Shown: positions 1-9,504, counted from the stretch's first letter. The stretch is DNA of 64,000 nucleotides from RU20A sp042610495 (GCF_042610495.1 NZ_JBHGAP010000005.1:158330-222329); one strand, 5' to 3'. Notes: generated from the letters alone by a model not told the origin. A program made the numbers and translations.

Positions 1-1
1 C

Positions 2-487
2 AACAAGTTCACCGTACATCGTTTGTTTGGACCTATAGTGCCACGGCCCGAGCCCCATCGGTTTCGTATTTACCCCAATATCGAACCTGGGAACTTTCGT
101 CCGATTCGTGTAGGACGTCATGACATGAATTTTGCTTTCGAGCCCGACGGGGGAACGGATATCGAATTTAATTGCCAAGACTTTAGGCATGGGCGCAATT
201 GGCGCTTCGACGGAGTCGGCACGATTGCAGCCGACACCGTTGCACCACTCATACTTCAGGTGACGGTTAGCGCCTCTAATATGCGCGGCGTCATTAAGAA
301 GAGCTTTCAACTCGATTCGATCCGGCGCGAGGCTCAACTCGCGGAATTGGTCGATGTGATGGCGAAACACTATAACGTGCCGTTCCCAATGTCTGAGCAG
401 TTTCATCGGAACCTAAACGATGAAAGTAAGGACTGGTTTGATTTCGTTGAATTAGAACAATCGCCCCGAGATAATGACACCGATTAG
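2..487 (+). CDS. Hypothetical protein, 5' end outside the window
   Basis: The frame is open from the first base to a TAG at 485-487. A TTG at 23 could start it, but codons upstream (NKFTVHR...) are also open, so I treat it as the 3' part of a longer gene. The visible ~160 residues have no signal peptide, membrane segment or motif I recognise; the C-terminal third is rich in charged and aromatic residues (KDWFDFVELE). Base composition is visibly less GC-rich than the core genes that follow, which suggests an accessory or acquired gene. Function is unknown. Confidence 0.5.
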   Translation, partial: NKFTVHRLFGPIVPRPEPHRFRIYPNIEPGNFRPIRVGRHDMNFAFEPDGGTDIEFNCQDFRHGRNWRFDGVGTIAADTVAPLILQVTVSASNMRGVIKKSFQLDSIRREAQLAELVDVMAKHYNVPFPMSEQFHRNLNDESKDWFDFVELEQSPRDNDTD

Positions 488-606
488 TTGGCCATGGCCC
501 CTCGTGATTGCGAGGCTTTACCGACAAGAATTACAGCGGCGCCGAGTATGCTGGTTACTTAGGCAGTTTCGCTACCACCAGCCACCAAAAATCCCCCACC
601 CCATCC

Positions 607-634
607 TTGACTCCCCCCGCGCCAATCCCTAAAT
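607..634 (+). promoter_or_regulatory. Probable groESL promoter
   Basis: TTGACT at 607-612 and CTAAAT at 629-634 are separated by 16 bases and lie just upstream of the CIRCE operator. The spacing suits a sigma70-type promoter. The assignment is by inspection only; a heat-shock sigma promoter in the same stretch is possible. Confidence 0.4.
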
Positions 635-642
635 CGACGTCG

Positions 643-669
643 CTGGCACTCCTCCAGAGAGAGTGCTAA
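643..669 (+). promoter_or_regulatory. CIRCE operator (HrcA binding site)
   Basis: CTGGCACTC, a 9-base spacer, then GAGTGCTAA. This matches the CIRCE consensus TTAGCACTC-N9-GAGTGCTAA with two changes in the left arm and a perfect right arm. CIRCE is bound by the HrcA repressor and, in alphaproteobacteria, typically sits before groESL, as here. Confidence 0.93.
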
Positions 670-726
670 CACATTCGAGGGGCCTTTCCGGGTCCGTCCA
701 TGTCATTTGATCGAGGGATTAAGACA

Positions 727-1023
727 ATGGCAAGCACCAATTTCCGCCCGCTGCACGACCGTGTCGTCGTCAAGCGCGTCGAGTCTGAAGAAAAGACCAA
801 GGGCGGCATCATCATTCCGGATACCGCCAAGGAAAAGCCGCAGGAAGGCGAGATCGTCGCTGTCGGTTCCGGCGCCCGTGATGAGAGCGGCAAGGTCGTT
901 GCGCTCGACGTCAAGGTTGGCGATCGCGTCCTGTTCGGCAAGTGGTCCGGCACCGAAGTCAAGCTCAACGGCGAAGACCTTCTGATCATGAAGGAAGCCG
1001 ACATCATGGGCATCATCGGCTGA
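727..1023 (+). CDS. groES: Co-chaperonin GroES (Hsp10)
   Basis: A 98-residue protein with the GroES start FRPLHDRVVVKR, the mobile loop EEKTKGGIIIPD and the C-terminal EADIMGIIG. It forms the heptameric lid of the GroEL folding chamber in the cytoplasm. I chose ATG 727, which gives the family length; an in-frame ATG at 700 would add nine unconserved residues. It lies downstream of CIRCE and 109 bases before groEL, so HrcA repression and heat induction of a groESL operon are expected. Confidence 0.97.
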   Translation: MASTNFRPLHDRVVVKRVESEEKTKGGIIIPDTAKEKPQEGEIVAVGSGARDESGKVVALDVKVGDRVLFGKWSGTEVKLNGEDLLIMKEADIMGIIG

Positions 1024-1132
1024 TTTTTCGACCGCCTTTCCGGTGATTGGCCTGGGGGCCAGCCGGGGGGATCGACAAGCCGATATCCGTTCCGCGAAAC
1101 AATCGCAGACACCCTTACAAGGAGTTTTCACC

Positions 1133-2770
1133 ATGGCAGCCAAAGAAGTCAAATTCGGCCGCACCGCGCGCGAAAAGATGCTGCGCGGCGTCGACATTCT
1201 CGCTGATGCCGTCAAGGTCACGCTGGGTCCGAAGGGCCGCAACGTCGTGATCGACAAGTCCTTCGGCGCTCCGCGCATCACGAAGGACGGCGTTTCCGTC
1301 GCCAAGGAAATCGAACTGGAAGACAAGTTCGAGAACATGGGCGCCCAGATGGTCCGCGAAGTCGCTTCGAAGACCAACGACATCGCCGGCGACGGCACCA
1401 CGACCGCAACCGTTCTCGCCCAGGCGATCGTTCGCGAGGGACAGAAGGCCGTTGCCGCCGGCATGAACCCGATGGACCTGAAGCGCGGTATCGATCTGGC
1501 CGTGTCCGAAGTCGTCAAGGATCTCCAGGCCAAGGCCAAGAAGATCAACACCTCGGAAGAAGTCGCACAGGTCGGCACGATCTCCGCCAATGGCGACACG
1601 CAGGTCGGCAAGGACATTGCCGAAGCCATGCAGAAGGTCGGCAACGAAGGCGTCATCACGGTTGAAGAAGCCAAGACCGCCGAGACCGAACTCGAAGTCG
1701 TCGAAGGCATGCAGTTCGACCGCGGCTACCTCTCGCCCTACTTCGTGACCAACCCGGAAAAGATGGTCGCCGACCTCGAAGACGCCTTCATTCTCCTGCA
1801 CGAGAAGAAGCTCTCCAACCTCCAGGCGATGCTCCCGGTTCTCGAAGCCGTCGTCCAGACCGGCAAGCCGCTCCTCATCATCGCTGAAGACGTCGAAGGC
1901 GAAGCCCTTGCAACGCTCGTCGTCAACAAGCTGCGTGGCGGCCTCAAGATCGCTGCCGTCAAGGCTCCGGGCTTCGGCGACCGCCGCAAGGCCATGCTCG
2001 AAGACATCGCCATCCTGACGGGCGGCACGGTCATCTCCGAAGACCTCGGCATCAAGCTCGAGTCTGTCACCCTCGACATGCTCGGCCGCGCCAAGAAGGT
2101 TTCCATCTCCAAGGAAAACACGACGATCGTCGACGGTGCCGGCCAGAAGTCCGACATCGAAGGCCGCGTCGCGCAGATCAAGGCGCAGATCGAAGAAACC
2201 TCTTCGGACTACGACCGCGAGAAGCTCCAGGAGCGCCTTGCCAAGCTCGCTGGCGGCGTTGCCGTCATCCGCGTCGGCGGTGCAACGGAAGTGGAAGTCA
2301 AGGAACGCAAGGACCGCATCGACGACGCGCTGAACGCAACGCGCGCCGCCGTTCAGGAAGGCATCGTTCCCGGTGGTGGCACGGCCCTGCTGCGCTCCTC
2401 CACGAAGATCACCGTCAAGGGTGCCAACGACGACCAGGAAGCCGGCATCAACATCGTTCGCCGTGCGCTGCAGTCGCTGGTTCGCCAGATCGCTGAAAAC
2501 GCTGGTGACGAAGCCTCCATCGTGGTCGGCAAGATCCTCGACAAGAACGACGACAACTTCGGCTACAACGCCCAGACGTCGGAATATGGCGACATGATCG
2601 CCATGGGCATCGTCGACCCGGTCAAGGTCGTCCGCACCGCCCTTCAGAACGCCGCTTCGGTTGCCTCGCTCCTCATCACGACGGAAGCGATGATCGCCGA
2701 GCTGCCGAAGAAGGAAGCTCCCGCAATGCCCGGCGGCATGGGCGGCGGCATGGGCGGCATGGACTTCTGA
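1133..2770 (+). CDS. groEL: Chaperonin GroEL (Hsp60)
   Basis: The protein has 545 residues, the normal GroEL length. It folds non-native proteins in a double-ring cage using ATP. Visible hallmarks are the ATP-binding GDGTTTATVLA segment near residue 85 and the Gly/Met-rich tail ending GGMGGGMGGMDF. The start at 1133 is preceded by AAGGAG (1119-1124). It is the second gene of the CIRCE operon and is followed by a terminator. Rhizobia often carry several groEL copies; this one has the arrangement of the housekeeping groESL. Confidence 0.98.
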   Translation: MAAKEVKFGRTAREKMLRGVDILADAVKVTLGPKGRNVVIDKSFGAPRITKDGVSVAKEIELEDKFENMGAQMVREVASKTNDIAGDGTTTATVLAQAIVREGQKAVAAGMNPMDLKRGIDLAVSEVVKDLQAKAKKINTSEEVAQVGTISANGDTQVGKDIAEAMQKVGNEGVITVEEAKTAETELEVVEGMQFDRGYLSPYFVTNPEKMVADLEDAFILLHEKKLSNLQAMLPVLEAVVQTGKPLLIIAEDVEGEALATLVVNKLRGGLKIAAVKAPGFGDRRKAMLEDIAILTGGTVISEDLGIKLESVTLDMLGRAKKVSISKENTTIVDGAGQKSDIEGRVAQIKAQIEETSSDYDREKLQERLAKLAGGVAVIRVGGATEVEVKERKDRIDDALNATRAAVQEGIVPGGGTALLRSSTKITVKGANDDQEAGINIVRRALQSLVRQIAENAGDEASIVVGKILDKNDDNFGYNAQTSEYGDMIAMGIVDPVKVVRTALQNAASVASLLITTEAMIAELPKKEAPAMPGGMGGGMGGMDF

Positions 2771-2793
2771 TCAGTCCAACGCTTCGCATACGG

Positions 2794-2823
2794 AAAGGGC
2801 GGCCTTCGGGTCGCCCTTTTTCG
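2794..2823 (+). terminator. Rho-independent terminator of groESL
   Basis: AAGGGCG (2795-2801) pairs with CGCCCTT (2812-2818) around a ten-base loop and runs into a T tract at 2817-2821. It lies 24 bases after the groEL stop. Confidence 0.85.
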
Positions 2824-2884
2824 TTTGGGGGATTGCGGGTGTGCTGGGTTGGGTGGTGGCGGCGGCGCGGTGGGTGGCTTCGCC

Positions 2885-3030
2885 CCCCTCATCTGCCTGC
2901 CGGCATCTTCTCCCCGCTGGGGAGAAGAGAGCAAGAGGGGCGCTTTGACGAACACCGGAGACTGGCAGGGCGGCGCCGCCAGCCCTTCTCCCCTCGGGGA
3001 GAAGGTGGCCCGAAGGGTCGGATGAGGGGG
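2885..3030. repeat. RIME-like intergenic palindromic repeat
   Basis: Two hairpins, TCTTCTCCCC-GCT-GGGGAGAAGA (about 2907-2929) and CCTTCTCCCC-TC-GGGGAGAAGG (about 2983-3005), lie between outer arms CCCCCTCATC and GATGAGGGGG. Such mosaic palindromes are widespread between rhizobial genes and usually non-coding. Short open frames here are artefacts of the repeat. Confidence 0.75.
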
Positions 3031-3047
3031 ATGTGCCCTGTCGGCCC

Positions 3048-5858
3048 TCAGGCCGCGACCGGCCCGCTGACGGGCACTGCGGCATGGATCCTGTCGATCG
3101 GCTGCGGGCGTCCCAGCAGATAGCCCTGGGCTTCGTCGCAGCCCTCCTCCCGCAGGATGGCGAGCTGGGAGACCGTTTCCACGCCTTCGGCCAAGACGGG
3201 CACGTTGAGGCTGCGGCCGAGCGCCAGGATGGCGCGCAGGATGGCCTTGGCCTCGGCGTTGTCTTCCACCTCGTTCATGAAGCTGCGGTCGAGCTTGATC
3301 TTGTCGAAGGGGAAGGAGCGCAGCGTATCGAGCGAGGAATAGCCTGTGCCGAAATCGTCGATGGCGATGGTGACGCCGAGCGCCTTGATCTGGCGCAGCG
3401 TTTCCAGCGCGCGCTGCTTGTCGCCGATGATGGTGGTCTCGGTGATTTCCAGCTCCAGCCGGACGGGATCGAGCCCCGTTTCGGCAAGCGTATCGCGCAC
3501 CAGCGTGACGATATCGGCATGGGCGAGCTGGACGGGCGAGAGATTGACGGCGATCTTGAGACCGTTGTCCCAGCTTGCGGCCTCGCGGCAGGCTTCCTTC
3601 AGCACCCATTCGCCGATCGGCAGGATCGCACCGCACTCTTCGGCAATCGGAATGAAATTGGCCGGCGAGACGAAGCCGCGCTCGGGGTGGGCCCAGCGCA
3701 ACAGCACCTCGTAGCCGGTCGGCGCGCCCGTCTGGACGGCGGTCTGGATCTGGTAGTGAAGGGCGAACTGGCGGCGGGCGACGCCCTGCCAGAGATCGAC
3801 GGCCAGCACGCGGCGCAGGCGCGCGGCCTCGTCCATGTCCATTTCGTAGAAGCAGATGTTGCGGTTCAGCGCCGCCTTGGCGCGTTGCAGGGCCAGATCC
3901 GCGTTGTTGACGAGCGTTTCGACCGTTGCGGCATCCGTGGGATAGAGGGCGACGCCGATGCTGCAACCAACGTTGATCTCATGTTCACCGGCCGTCACGG
4001 CTGTCGTCGTGGCGGTCTCGATCGCGGTGACGAAATCCTCGAGCTCCGCAAGCGCGTCGAAGGGACGGACAACGGCAAATTCATCGCCGCCGAGACGCGC
4101 AACGAGAACGCCCTCCCCGCAGGTGGCGGAGAGCTTTGCGGCAAGCGTCGTCAGGACCAGATCGCCGCCGACCGACCCGTGGATGTCGTTGATCTCCTTG
4201 AACGCCTTCACATCAAGGGCGATCACCGCGACATGGCCGCCGGTCCGATCGGCGACAGCCATCGCCGCTTCGAGACCCGAGCGGAACTGGACGCGGTTCG
4301 GCAGGCCCGTCAGGCCATCATGTCGGGCGAGGAAGGCAATGCGGTCTTCCGACTGCAGGCGCTCGGTGATGTCTTCATAGGTGCTGACGAAGCCGCCGCC
4401 GGGCGTGGTGCGATACTGGATCGAAATCGACGCGCCGGAGGGCATCTTGACGATGATGTCGGAGCGGCCGGTGGCCTTCAGGGGGACAAGGTGGCGCTGA
4501 TAGATGTCCTCGACATTGGCGGTGGACCCCGGGGGTTGACCGTTCCTGACGGCATCGATGAGACCCAGCAGTTCCCGGAAGGTCAGCCCGATCAGCTGCA
4601 TATCGGGCGTGCCGCCGAAAATCTGGCGGACCCGCTGGTTGCAGAGCACCAGGCGCTCATCGGCATCGAAAAGGCAGATGCCCTGGGTGATGTTCTCAAC
4701 GGCGATGTCGAGATTGGCGGTGACGCGCGCCAGCTTTTCGGCCGCCGCCTTCTGGCGGGTCTGGTCGCGGGTGATCTTGGCAAAGCCGATGTGCCGGCCT
4801 TCGGTGTCGTAGATGGGATCGATGAGGACGTTGGCCCAGAATGTCGTTCCATCCTTGCGGTAGCGCTGGCCCTCCTGCTCGATACCGCCGACACGCAGCG
4901 CTTCGCTGAGCGTCTTGCCGGGCTCGCCCGCCCGCTGGTCGGCATCCGAATAGAATCGCGCGAAGTTCTCTCCGATGATGTCTTCGGCGCGGTAGCCTTT
5001 CAGTCGCTCGGCCCCGGCATTCCAGGTCGTCACGCGTCCCTCAAGATCGAGAATGCAGACCGCGTGGTCGGTCACGCCGCGCACCAGCATGGAAAGCTGC
5101 CGCTCGTTTGCCGCGCGGTCGCGCTGGGTGCGCTTGGCGAAAGCGGCGATCGCGATGCCCGTGCACAGCAGGGAAACGGCAATCGTCGTGATCATGATCG
5201 CAAGCAGGCCCGGCGACACGGCCTCGCCCGGATGTTCCGGCAGGGGCCCGTCGCCGACGGTCACGGCGCCCATCGCCGTGAAATGCAGGGAGACAATGGC
5301 GAGCGTGAAGAGGACAGCCGGCAGAAGCGTGCGGCGCAGCAGCGAGGAGGCTGACGTGCGCACCGCAAAGAACGCGGCGGAGGAGAAGAGGAGCCCGAGC
5401 ACCAGGGAGGCAATAACCAGCTGCCCGTCCCACCGGATGGCGCCAGGCAGTTCCAGCGCGCTCATGCCGATGAAATGCATGGCGGAGACCCCGGCTGAAA
5501 AACAGGCGGCGCCGGAGAGTTTCGAGGTCAATCCCGGGTGTCTTGTGCCAGCCAGCACGAGGCCGGCAAAGGTCATGACGATGGCGATCACCAGGGACAG
5601 AAGGGTCGGGCCCGCCTCGAACCCCAGCACGATATCGGTATCGTAGGCGAGCATGGCGACGAAATGGGTGGACCAGATGCCATAGCCTGCCGAGGCCGCC
5701 GCCACGAGCAGCCAGATGAAATGCGCCTTGCCCTCGGAGGCGGTGGCCCGCTGCAGCAGCACCACGGCGCCATAGCAGGTCAGAAAACACAGTGCCGCGG
5801 CCAAGAGGACGAGCTTCGGATCGTGATCGACCACAAGGCAGTTCAGCACTTTCATCAT
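3048..5858 (-). CDS. MHYT-PAS-GGDEF-EAL cyclic-di-GMP signalling protein
   Basis: About 936 residues from ATG 5858 (ATG 5855 is equally possible; no clear ribosome site). The N-terminus is a seven-helix MHYT sensor with three repeats (STHFVAM, AMHFIGM, SLHFTAM), thought to sense O2, CO or NO through bound metal. Two PAS segments follow (around GRVTTWNAGAERLKGYR and ENITQGICLFDADERLVL). Next is a diguanylate cyclase domain with intact RLGGDEFAVV and a phosphodiesterase domain with YEVLLRW (EAL as EVL), DDFGTGYSSLD and AEGVET. All core catalytic motifs are present, so it may make and degrade c-di-GMP. No RxxD inhibitory site is seen just before GGDEF. It sits alone in the inner membrane. Confidence 0.93.
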   Translation of the reverse strand: MMKVLNCLVVDHDPKLVLLAAALCFLTCYGAVVLLQRATASEGKAHFIWLLVAAASAGYGIWSTHFVAMLAYDTDIVLGFEAGPTLLSLVIAIVMTFAGLVLAGTRHPGLTSKLSGAACFSAGVSAMHFIGMSALELPGAIRWDGQLVIASLVLGLLFSSAAFFAVRTSASSLLRRTLLPAVLFTLAIVSLHFTAMGAVTVGDGPLPEHPGEAVSPGLLAIMITTIAVSLLCTGIAIAAFAKRTQRDRAANERQLSMLVRGVTDHAVCILDLEGRVTTWNAGAERLKGYRAEDIIGENFARFYSDADQRAGEPGKTLSEALRVGGIEQEGQRYRKDGTTFWANVLIDPIYDTEGRHIGFAKITRDQTRQKAAAEKLARVTANLDIAVENITQGICLFDADERLVLCNQRVRQIFGGTPDMQLIGLTFRELLGLIDAVRNGQPPGSTANVEDIYQRHLVPLKATGRSDIIVKMPSGASISIQYRTTPGGGFVSTYEDITERLQSEDRIAFLARHDGLTGLPNRVQFRSGLEAAMAVADRTGGHVAVIALDVKAFKEINDIHGSVGGDLVLTTLAAKLSATCGEGVLVARLGGDEFAVVRPFDALAELEDFVTAIETATTTAVTAGEHEINVGCSIGVALYPTDAATVETLVNNADLALQRAKAALNRNICFYEMDMDEAARLRRVLAVDLWQGVARRQFALHYQIQTAVQTGAPTGYEVLLRWAHPERGFVSPANFIPIAEECGAILPIGEWVLKEACREAASWDNGLKIAVNLSPVQLAHADIVTLVRDTLAETGLDPVRLELEITETTIIGDKQRALETLRQIKALGVTIAIDDFGTGYSSLDTLRSFPFDKIKLDRSFMNEVEDNAEAKAILRAILALGRSLNVPVLAEGVETVSQLAILREEGCDEAQGYLLGRPQPIDRIHAAVPVSGPVAA

Positions 5859-6046
5859 GACCGCATATCCGAATCGTAACGCTACAGAGCACCTGAAGAT
5901 CGCCAATGTCCGTCATGGACGACCGGGCTCTAAGCATTGATGAAGATATGCAGGTAGAGATGAATTGGAAGGTTATGCCTTGCTAATATCCTTAACAAGA
6001 TCAGAACGAAAGGCGCCATCCGCCCGGCTCAGTCAGCCAGGCTCAG

Positions 6047-7264
6047 TCAGGCAAGAAGCGTCTTGAGATCGATGGCGGCGTCGCGGATGGTGTCGGCGCT
6101 CGGGGACCGGCCGAGTTCCAGCAGCTTCTTTCCCGTGACATAGGCCTTGGCGTCGTTGATGGCATCCACTGCCTTCAGCGTGCCGTCGCGGAAGTACCAG
6201 ACGGAGACGCTGCCCTCGCGCTGGCCGGGGCGCAGCACGGTGTCGTCGCCGGCACGGCCGAGGCCGGCGATCTGCAGCTTGATGTCGAACTGGTCGGACC
6301 AGAACCACGGATAGGGACGATAGGGCGTCTCACCACCCGCGATGACGGCGGCGACGGCTTCTGCCTGATCGACGGCGTTCTGGACGGATTCCAGCCGGAT
6401 GCGGGCGCCGTCATAATCGAAGACGGCGACATCGCCCGCGGCGAAGACGGCGGCGTCGGCGGTGCGGCCGAAGGCATCCACCACGATGCCGCCCGCCGTT
6501 TCGAGCCCGGCATCGCGGGCCAGCGCATCATTGGCGATGACGCCGATGCCGGCGATGACGAGATCGACGTCAAGGCGCGTGCCATCGGAAAGCGCGGCGG
6601 CAACGACGCGGCCATCGCGGCCGTCGAGACGAACGAGGCCGGTCTTCTCGCGCAGAACAACGCCGCGCGAGAGATGGACAGCGCGCAGCAGGTCGGCGGT
6701 CGCGGCGGAGGCGACGCGGTTGAGGATGCGGTCCGCCATTTCGATCAGCGTCACCTCGAGCCCCAGCGAGCGGGCAACGGCTGCCGCCTCGAGCCCGATA
6801 TAGCCGCCGCCAACGATCAGTACGCGGCGGCCGGGCTGCATCTCGCCGGCCAGGGCATCGGCATCGGCGAAGTCGCGCAGCACGAAGACGCCACCGAGAT
6901 CGCCGCCGACTTCGGCCGGAAGGCGGCGCGGGGTGGCGCCGGTTGCGAGCACCAGCGTGCCATAGGCGAGCGTTTCGCCGGTCGAGAGCGCGACCGTGCG
7001 GGCGTCGCGATCGATGCTTTTCGCGACGGTGGAAAGACGAAGCTCGACGGCGTTTTCATCGAACCATTCCTGCGGGCGGAAGAAGAGCCGGTCGAGACTC
7101 ATCTCGCGCAGGAGATATTTCTTGGAGAGCGGCGGGCGCTGGTAGGGCAGCGAGGCCTCGGCGGCGAGGATGGTGATCGGCCGGGCATCGCCCAGGCTTC
7201 TCAGCTTGGCAGCGGCCGCAAAGCCCGCCTGTCCGCCACCCACGATCACGATCCGGTCCGTCAT
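6047..7264 (-). CDS. FAD/NAD(P)-dependent ferredoxin reductase (rhodocoxin reductase type)
   Basis: A 405-residue flavoprotein of the class-I disulfide-reductase fold. The N-terminus has the FAD Rossmann motif GGGQAGFAAAAKL followed by LPYQRPPLSKKYL, typical of oxygenase-coupled ferredoxin reductases. A second Rossmann motif, GGGYIGLEAAAV, near residue 150 binds NAD(P)H. VFAAGDVAVFD near residue 270 closes over the flavin. Such enzymes pass electrons from NAD(P)H to a [2Fe-2S] ferredoxin serving a P450 or ring hydroxylase, but neither partner is next to it, so the physiological acceptor is unknown. Confidence 0.88.
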   Translation of the reverse strand: MTDRIVIVGGGQAGFAAAAKLRSLGDARPITILAAEASLPYQRPPLSKKYLLREMSLDRLFFRPQEWFDENAVELRLSTVAKSIDRDARTVALSTGETLAYGTLVLATGATPRRLPAEVGGDLGGVFVLRDFADADALAGEMQPGRRVLIVGGGYIGLEAAAVARSLGLEVTLIEMADRILNRVASAATADLLRAVHLSRGVVLREKTGLVRLDGRDGRVVAAALSDGTRLDVDLVIAGIGVIANDALARDAGLETAGGIVVDAFGRTADAAVFAAGDVAVFDYDGARIRLESVQNAVDQAEAVAAVIAGGETPYRPYPWFWSDQFDIKLQIAGLGRAGDDTVLRPGQREGSVSVWYFRDGTLKAVDAINDAKAYVTGKKLLELGRSPSADTIRDAAIDLKTLLA

Positions 7265-7308
7265 GCCAGTCCTACCTCAATCCTCTCACGGCCACGCGCC
7301 TGGCCGCC

Positions 7309-7716
7309 TCAGTCGTCCCCGTCGGTGCCGGGCAGACTCTGGATGCCGGCCACCCAGTCGACGGCCGAACGGCACCAGAACTGCCGTTTCGGCGACAGCA
7401 CCGCGCGCTGGTCCATGCTACCCCAACGGATACCCCAGACTGCCGCGTCTGCGCCCTCCCCCGTCGTGAACAGCGGCGCGCCGCAGTCAGGGCAGAAAAG
7501 CTGGAGACGGCCGCGTCCGTTGTCACCGATCTTCCGGTAGCGCTTCGGCTGGCCCGCCGTCAACCGGACGGCATCGGCCGGCACAAGGGCGGTGACGCGA
7601 AAGGGCGAGCCGGTGAGGCGCTGGCAATCGGTGCAGTGGCAGATGGAAACGGCCTCGGGGTCGATCTCGGCCTCGTAGGTGATCTCTCCGCAATGGCAGC
7701 GGCCGGTGACGAACAT
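7309..7716 (-). CDS. GFA family (CENP-V/GFA fold) zinc protein
   Basis: A 135-residue protein with the GFA-fold cysteine pattern: GRCHCGEITYEAE at the start, CHCTDCQRLTGSPFR near residue 27 and FCPDCGAPLF near residue 78. In characterised members these cysteines bind two zinc ions. The family includes a glutathione-dependent formaldehyde-activating enzyme, but most members have no assigned reaction. The start has a near-perfect AAGGAGGT site. It lies between a flavin reductase and a glutathione transferase on the same strand, which fits, but does not prove, a thiol or aldehyde detoxification role. Confidence 0.88.
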   Translation of the reverse strand: MFVTGRCHCGEITYEAEIDPEAVSICHCTDCQRLTGSPFRVTALVPADAVRLTAGQPKRYRKIGDNGRGRLQLFCPDCGAPLFTTGEGADAAVWGIRWGSMDQRAVLSPKRQFWCRSAVDWVAGIQSLPGTDGDD

Positions 7717-7776
7717 GGAAACCTCCTTGTTTTGAAAGGACAGTCCCGCAGGCTCGCCACCGGCGCAAGGGGCAGG

Positions 7777-8484
7777 TCAATCCTTGGCGGGAACCTCAAG
7801 GCCGCGCTGCGAGGCGGGCCGTGCAAGCGCGCGGGCGACCCAGCCGGTGACGTTCGGCAGCTGGTCGTAACCGAGCACGTCGGCCGCACCATAGAAACGG
7901 CGGGCGCCTTCCACCCAGGTGAAGGTGGAAATGTCGGCGATGGTGTACTCATCGCCCATCAGCCATTCGCGACCCTTCAGCCGCTCCTCGAGAATGCCGA
8001 GCAGGCGCTTCGATTCATCCCGGTAGCGTTCCATGGGGTAGGAATTGTTGGCGACCTTGTCCGCGGCATATTTGAAGAAGTGGCCGAACTGGCCGAGCAT
8101 GGGGCCGACGCCGCCCATCTGGAACATGACCCAGGCCAGCGTCTCGTAACGTCCCTTCGCGTCCTTCGGGAGGAGCTTGCCGGTCTTTTCGGCGAGATAG
8201 ACGAGGATGGCGCCGGATTCGAAAAGGCCGATCGGCTGGCCGTCCGGGCCGTGGGGGTCGATGATGGCGGGGATGCGGCCGTTCGGATTGAGCGACAGGA
8301 ATTCCGGCGACTTCTGCACATTGGTGCTGATGTCGATGCGGTGGCCCTCATAGGGAAGACCGAGTTCTTCGAGCGCGATCGACACCTTCTGGCCGTTCGG
8401 CGTCGGCAGCGAATAGAGCTGGATGATGTCGGGGTTCTTGGCGGGCCACTTGGTGGTGATGGGAAAGGCGGACAGATCGGCCAT
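7777..8484 (-). CDS. Glutathione S-transferase family protein (YfcG/YghU-like)
   Basis: 235 residues from ATG 8484, preceded by CCGGAG. The thioredoxin-like N-terminal domain reads LYSLPTPNGQKVSIALEE, then LSLNPNGRIPAIID with the cis-Pro glutathione-binding loop near residue 60, and SGAILVYLAEKTGKL. A helical C-terminal domain follows (WVMFQMGGVGPMLGQFGHF; GYDQLPNVTGWVARALARP). TPNGQKVS and the GPMLGQ helix are typical of the YfcG/YghU (Nu-class) group, which binds two glutathiones and reduces disulfides or peroxides. Cytosolic. It is 60 bases upstream of the GFA gene on the same strand. Confidence 0.9.
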   Translation of the reverse strand: MADLSAFPITTKWPAKNPDIIQLYSLPTPNGQKVSIALEELGLPYEGHRIDISTNVQKSPEFLSLNPNGRIPAIIDPHGPDGQPIGLFESGAILVYLAEKTGKLLPKDAKGRYETLAWVMFQMGGVGPMLGQFGHFFKYAADKVANNSYPMERYRDESKRLLGILEERLKGREWLMGDEYTIADISTFTWVEGARRFYGAADVLGYDQLPNVTGWVARALARPASQRGLEVPAKD

Positions 8485-8654
8485 GGCAGGCTCCGGAAAG
8501 GGCGCGGACACCGGTGCAAGGCCGGGCCGCAGCAATCGAGGAAAGGCCGGAGCCTGCGGCGGGTTCATGCCGCAGGCGCCCGGCAGGGGCCAGGATGAGA
8601 TAGGGAGCGCGGCAGCTGATTGTCAGATGCGCGACGCGAAAAATGCGCCGTGAG

Positions 8655-9323
8655 TTACGTCGCCGAAGACGTCTTTGCCGTGGACTGGGCCGCCGGCCAG
8701 GTGACGTAGACATAGCCGGTGCCGATCGTGCCGAACCAGGCGTTGGCGCCGGTGGCTGCGTCGATATAGCTGCCGTCCTTGGCGCGGGCGAAGGTGCCGT
8801 CCTCGCCGCGCTTCAGATGGTCCTTCAGATAGTCGCTCCAGCCGCTGACGCCGATCTCGGTGGTCTTGCCCGTCGCCTGCTTGTCGGGCGAAAAGGCCGC
8901 GACGGAGCGCCCGGTGAGCGGATCGAAGACCGTGAGCGTGCCGGCCTTCAGCGCCTGCGCCATCGCCTGTCCCTGCGCCTTGGTGTCCGGCGCATCCGCC
9001 AGCGCCACGATGCGGGCGGCAAGGCCGGTCATGAAGGACGATGTGGCGATATCGGTGGAAACGGTTTGCACGCTGGCCGTCGTTCCGACAATGCCGGTCG
9101 TGCCGGTGAGGTCAGCGCCGGTGCGGCTGCCGATACCGGTCAGGAGGGCGGAGAGCGAGAGCGTGCCGGGGCTGGTGCCGGCGGAGGTGTCGATGCCGTA
9201 TTCGCGCAGGATGCCGGCCATGGGCGTCTGCTGCGCGGCGGCGGCATCCGCATCGGTTTCGCGCAGCGCCTTCAAGAGGGCCTGGGAGGTGGCGTAGCGG
9301 ACGGTGTCAAGCGCGCTGACCAT
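8655..9323 (-). CDS. Hypothetical protein
   Basis: 222 residues from an ATG preceded by AAGGA. No signal peptide or membrane helix is visible. The first half is rich in Ala, Thr and Gly, with a repetitive stretch (TGIGSRTGADLTGTTGIVG). The second half contains WSDYLKDHLKRGEDGTFAR and the end GYVYVTWP. I recognise no domain. It may be cotranscribed with nothing, being separated by more than 160 bases from genes on both sides. Confidence 0.6.
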   Translation of the reverse strand: MVSALDTVRYATSQALLKALRETDADAAAAQQTPMAGILREYGIDTSAGTSPGTLSLSALLTGIGSRTGADLTGTTGIVGTTASVQTVSTDIATSSFMTGLAARIVALADAPDTKAQGQAMAQALKAGTLTVFDPLTGRSVAAFSPDKQATGKTTEIGVSGWSDYLKDHLKRGEDGTFARAKDGSYIDAATGANAWFGTIGTGYVYVTWPAAQSTAKTSSAT

Positions 9324-9504
9324 CGGCCGAATCCTTCGTCTGGGATCGGTGTCCGCGGTTCATCCGGGGCTTGATCGGTATATCGGGGCCGAAAAGCGCC
9401 ATCACGCGGCCCGAAAGACGGCCGGATGGCGGAACGGCATGGCCCCGCTTAGTAACGCCACCCTGCGATACGAGCCTTGCGCGGGCCTTGCGGCCGCCTT
9501 GCCG

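Noticed and set aside
2825..3123. Short Pro/Gly-rich ORFs after groEL
   Set aside because: They translate a palindromic intergenic repeat and lack ribosome sites.
3033..5354. A 773-codon open frame on the plus strand
   Set aside because: It is antisense to the MHYT-GGDEF-EAL gene, whose domains are unmistakable; high GC keeps the opposite frame free of stops.
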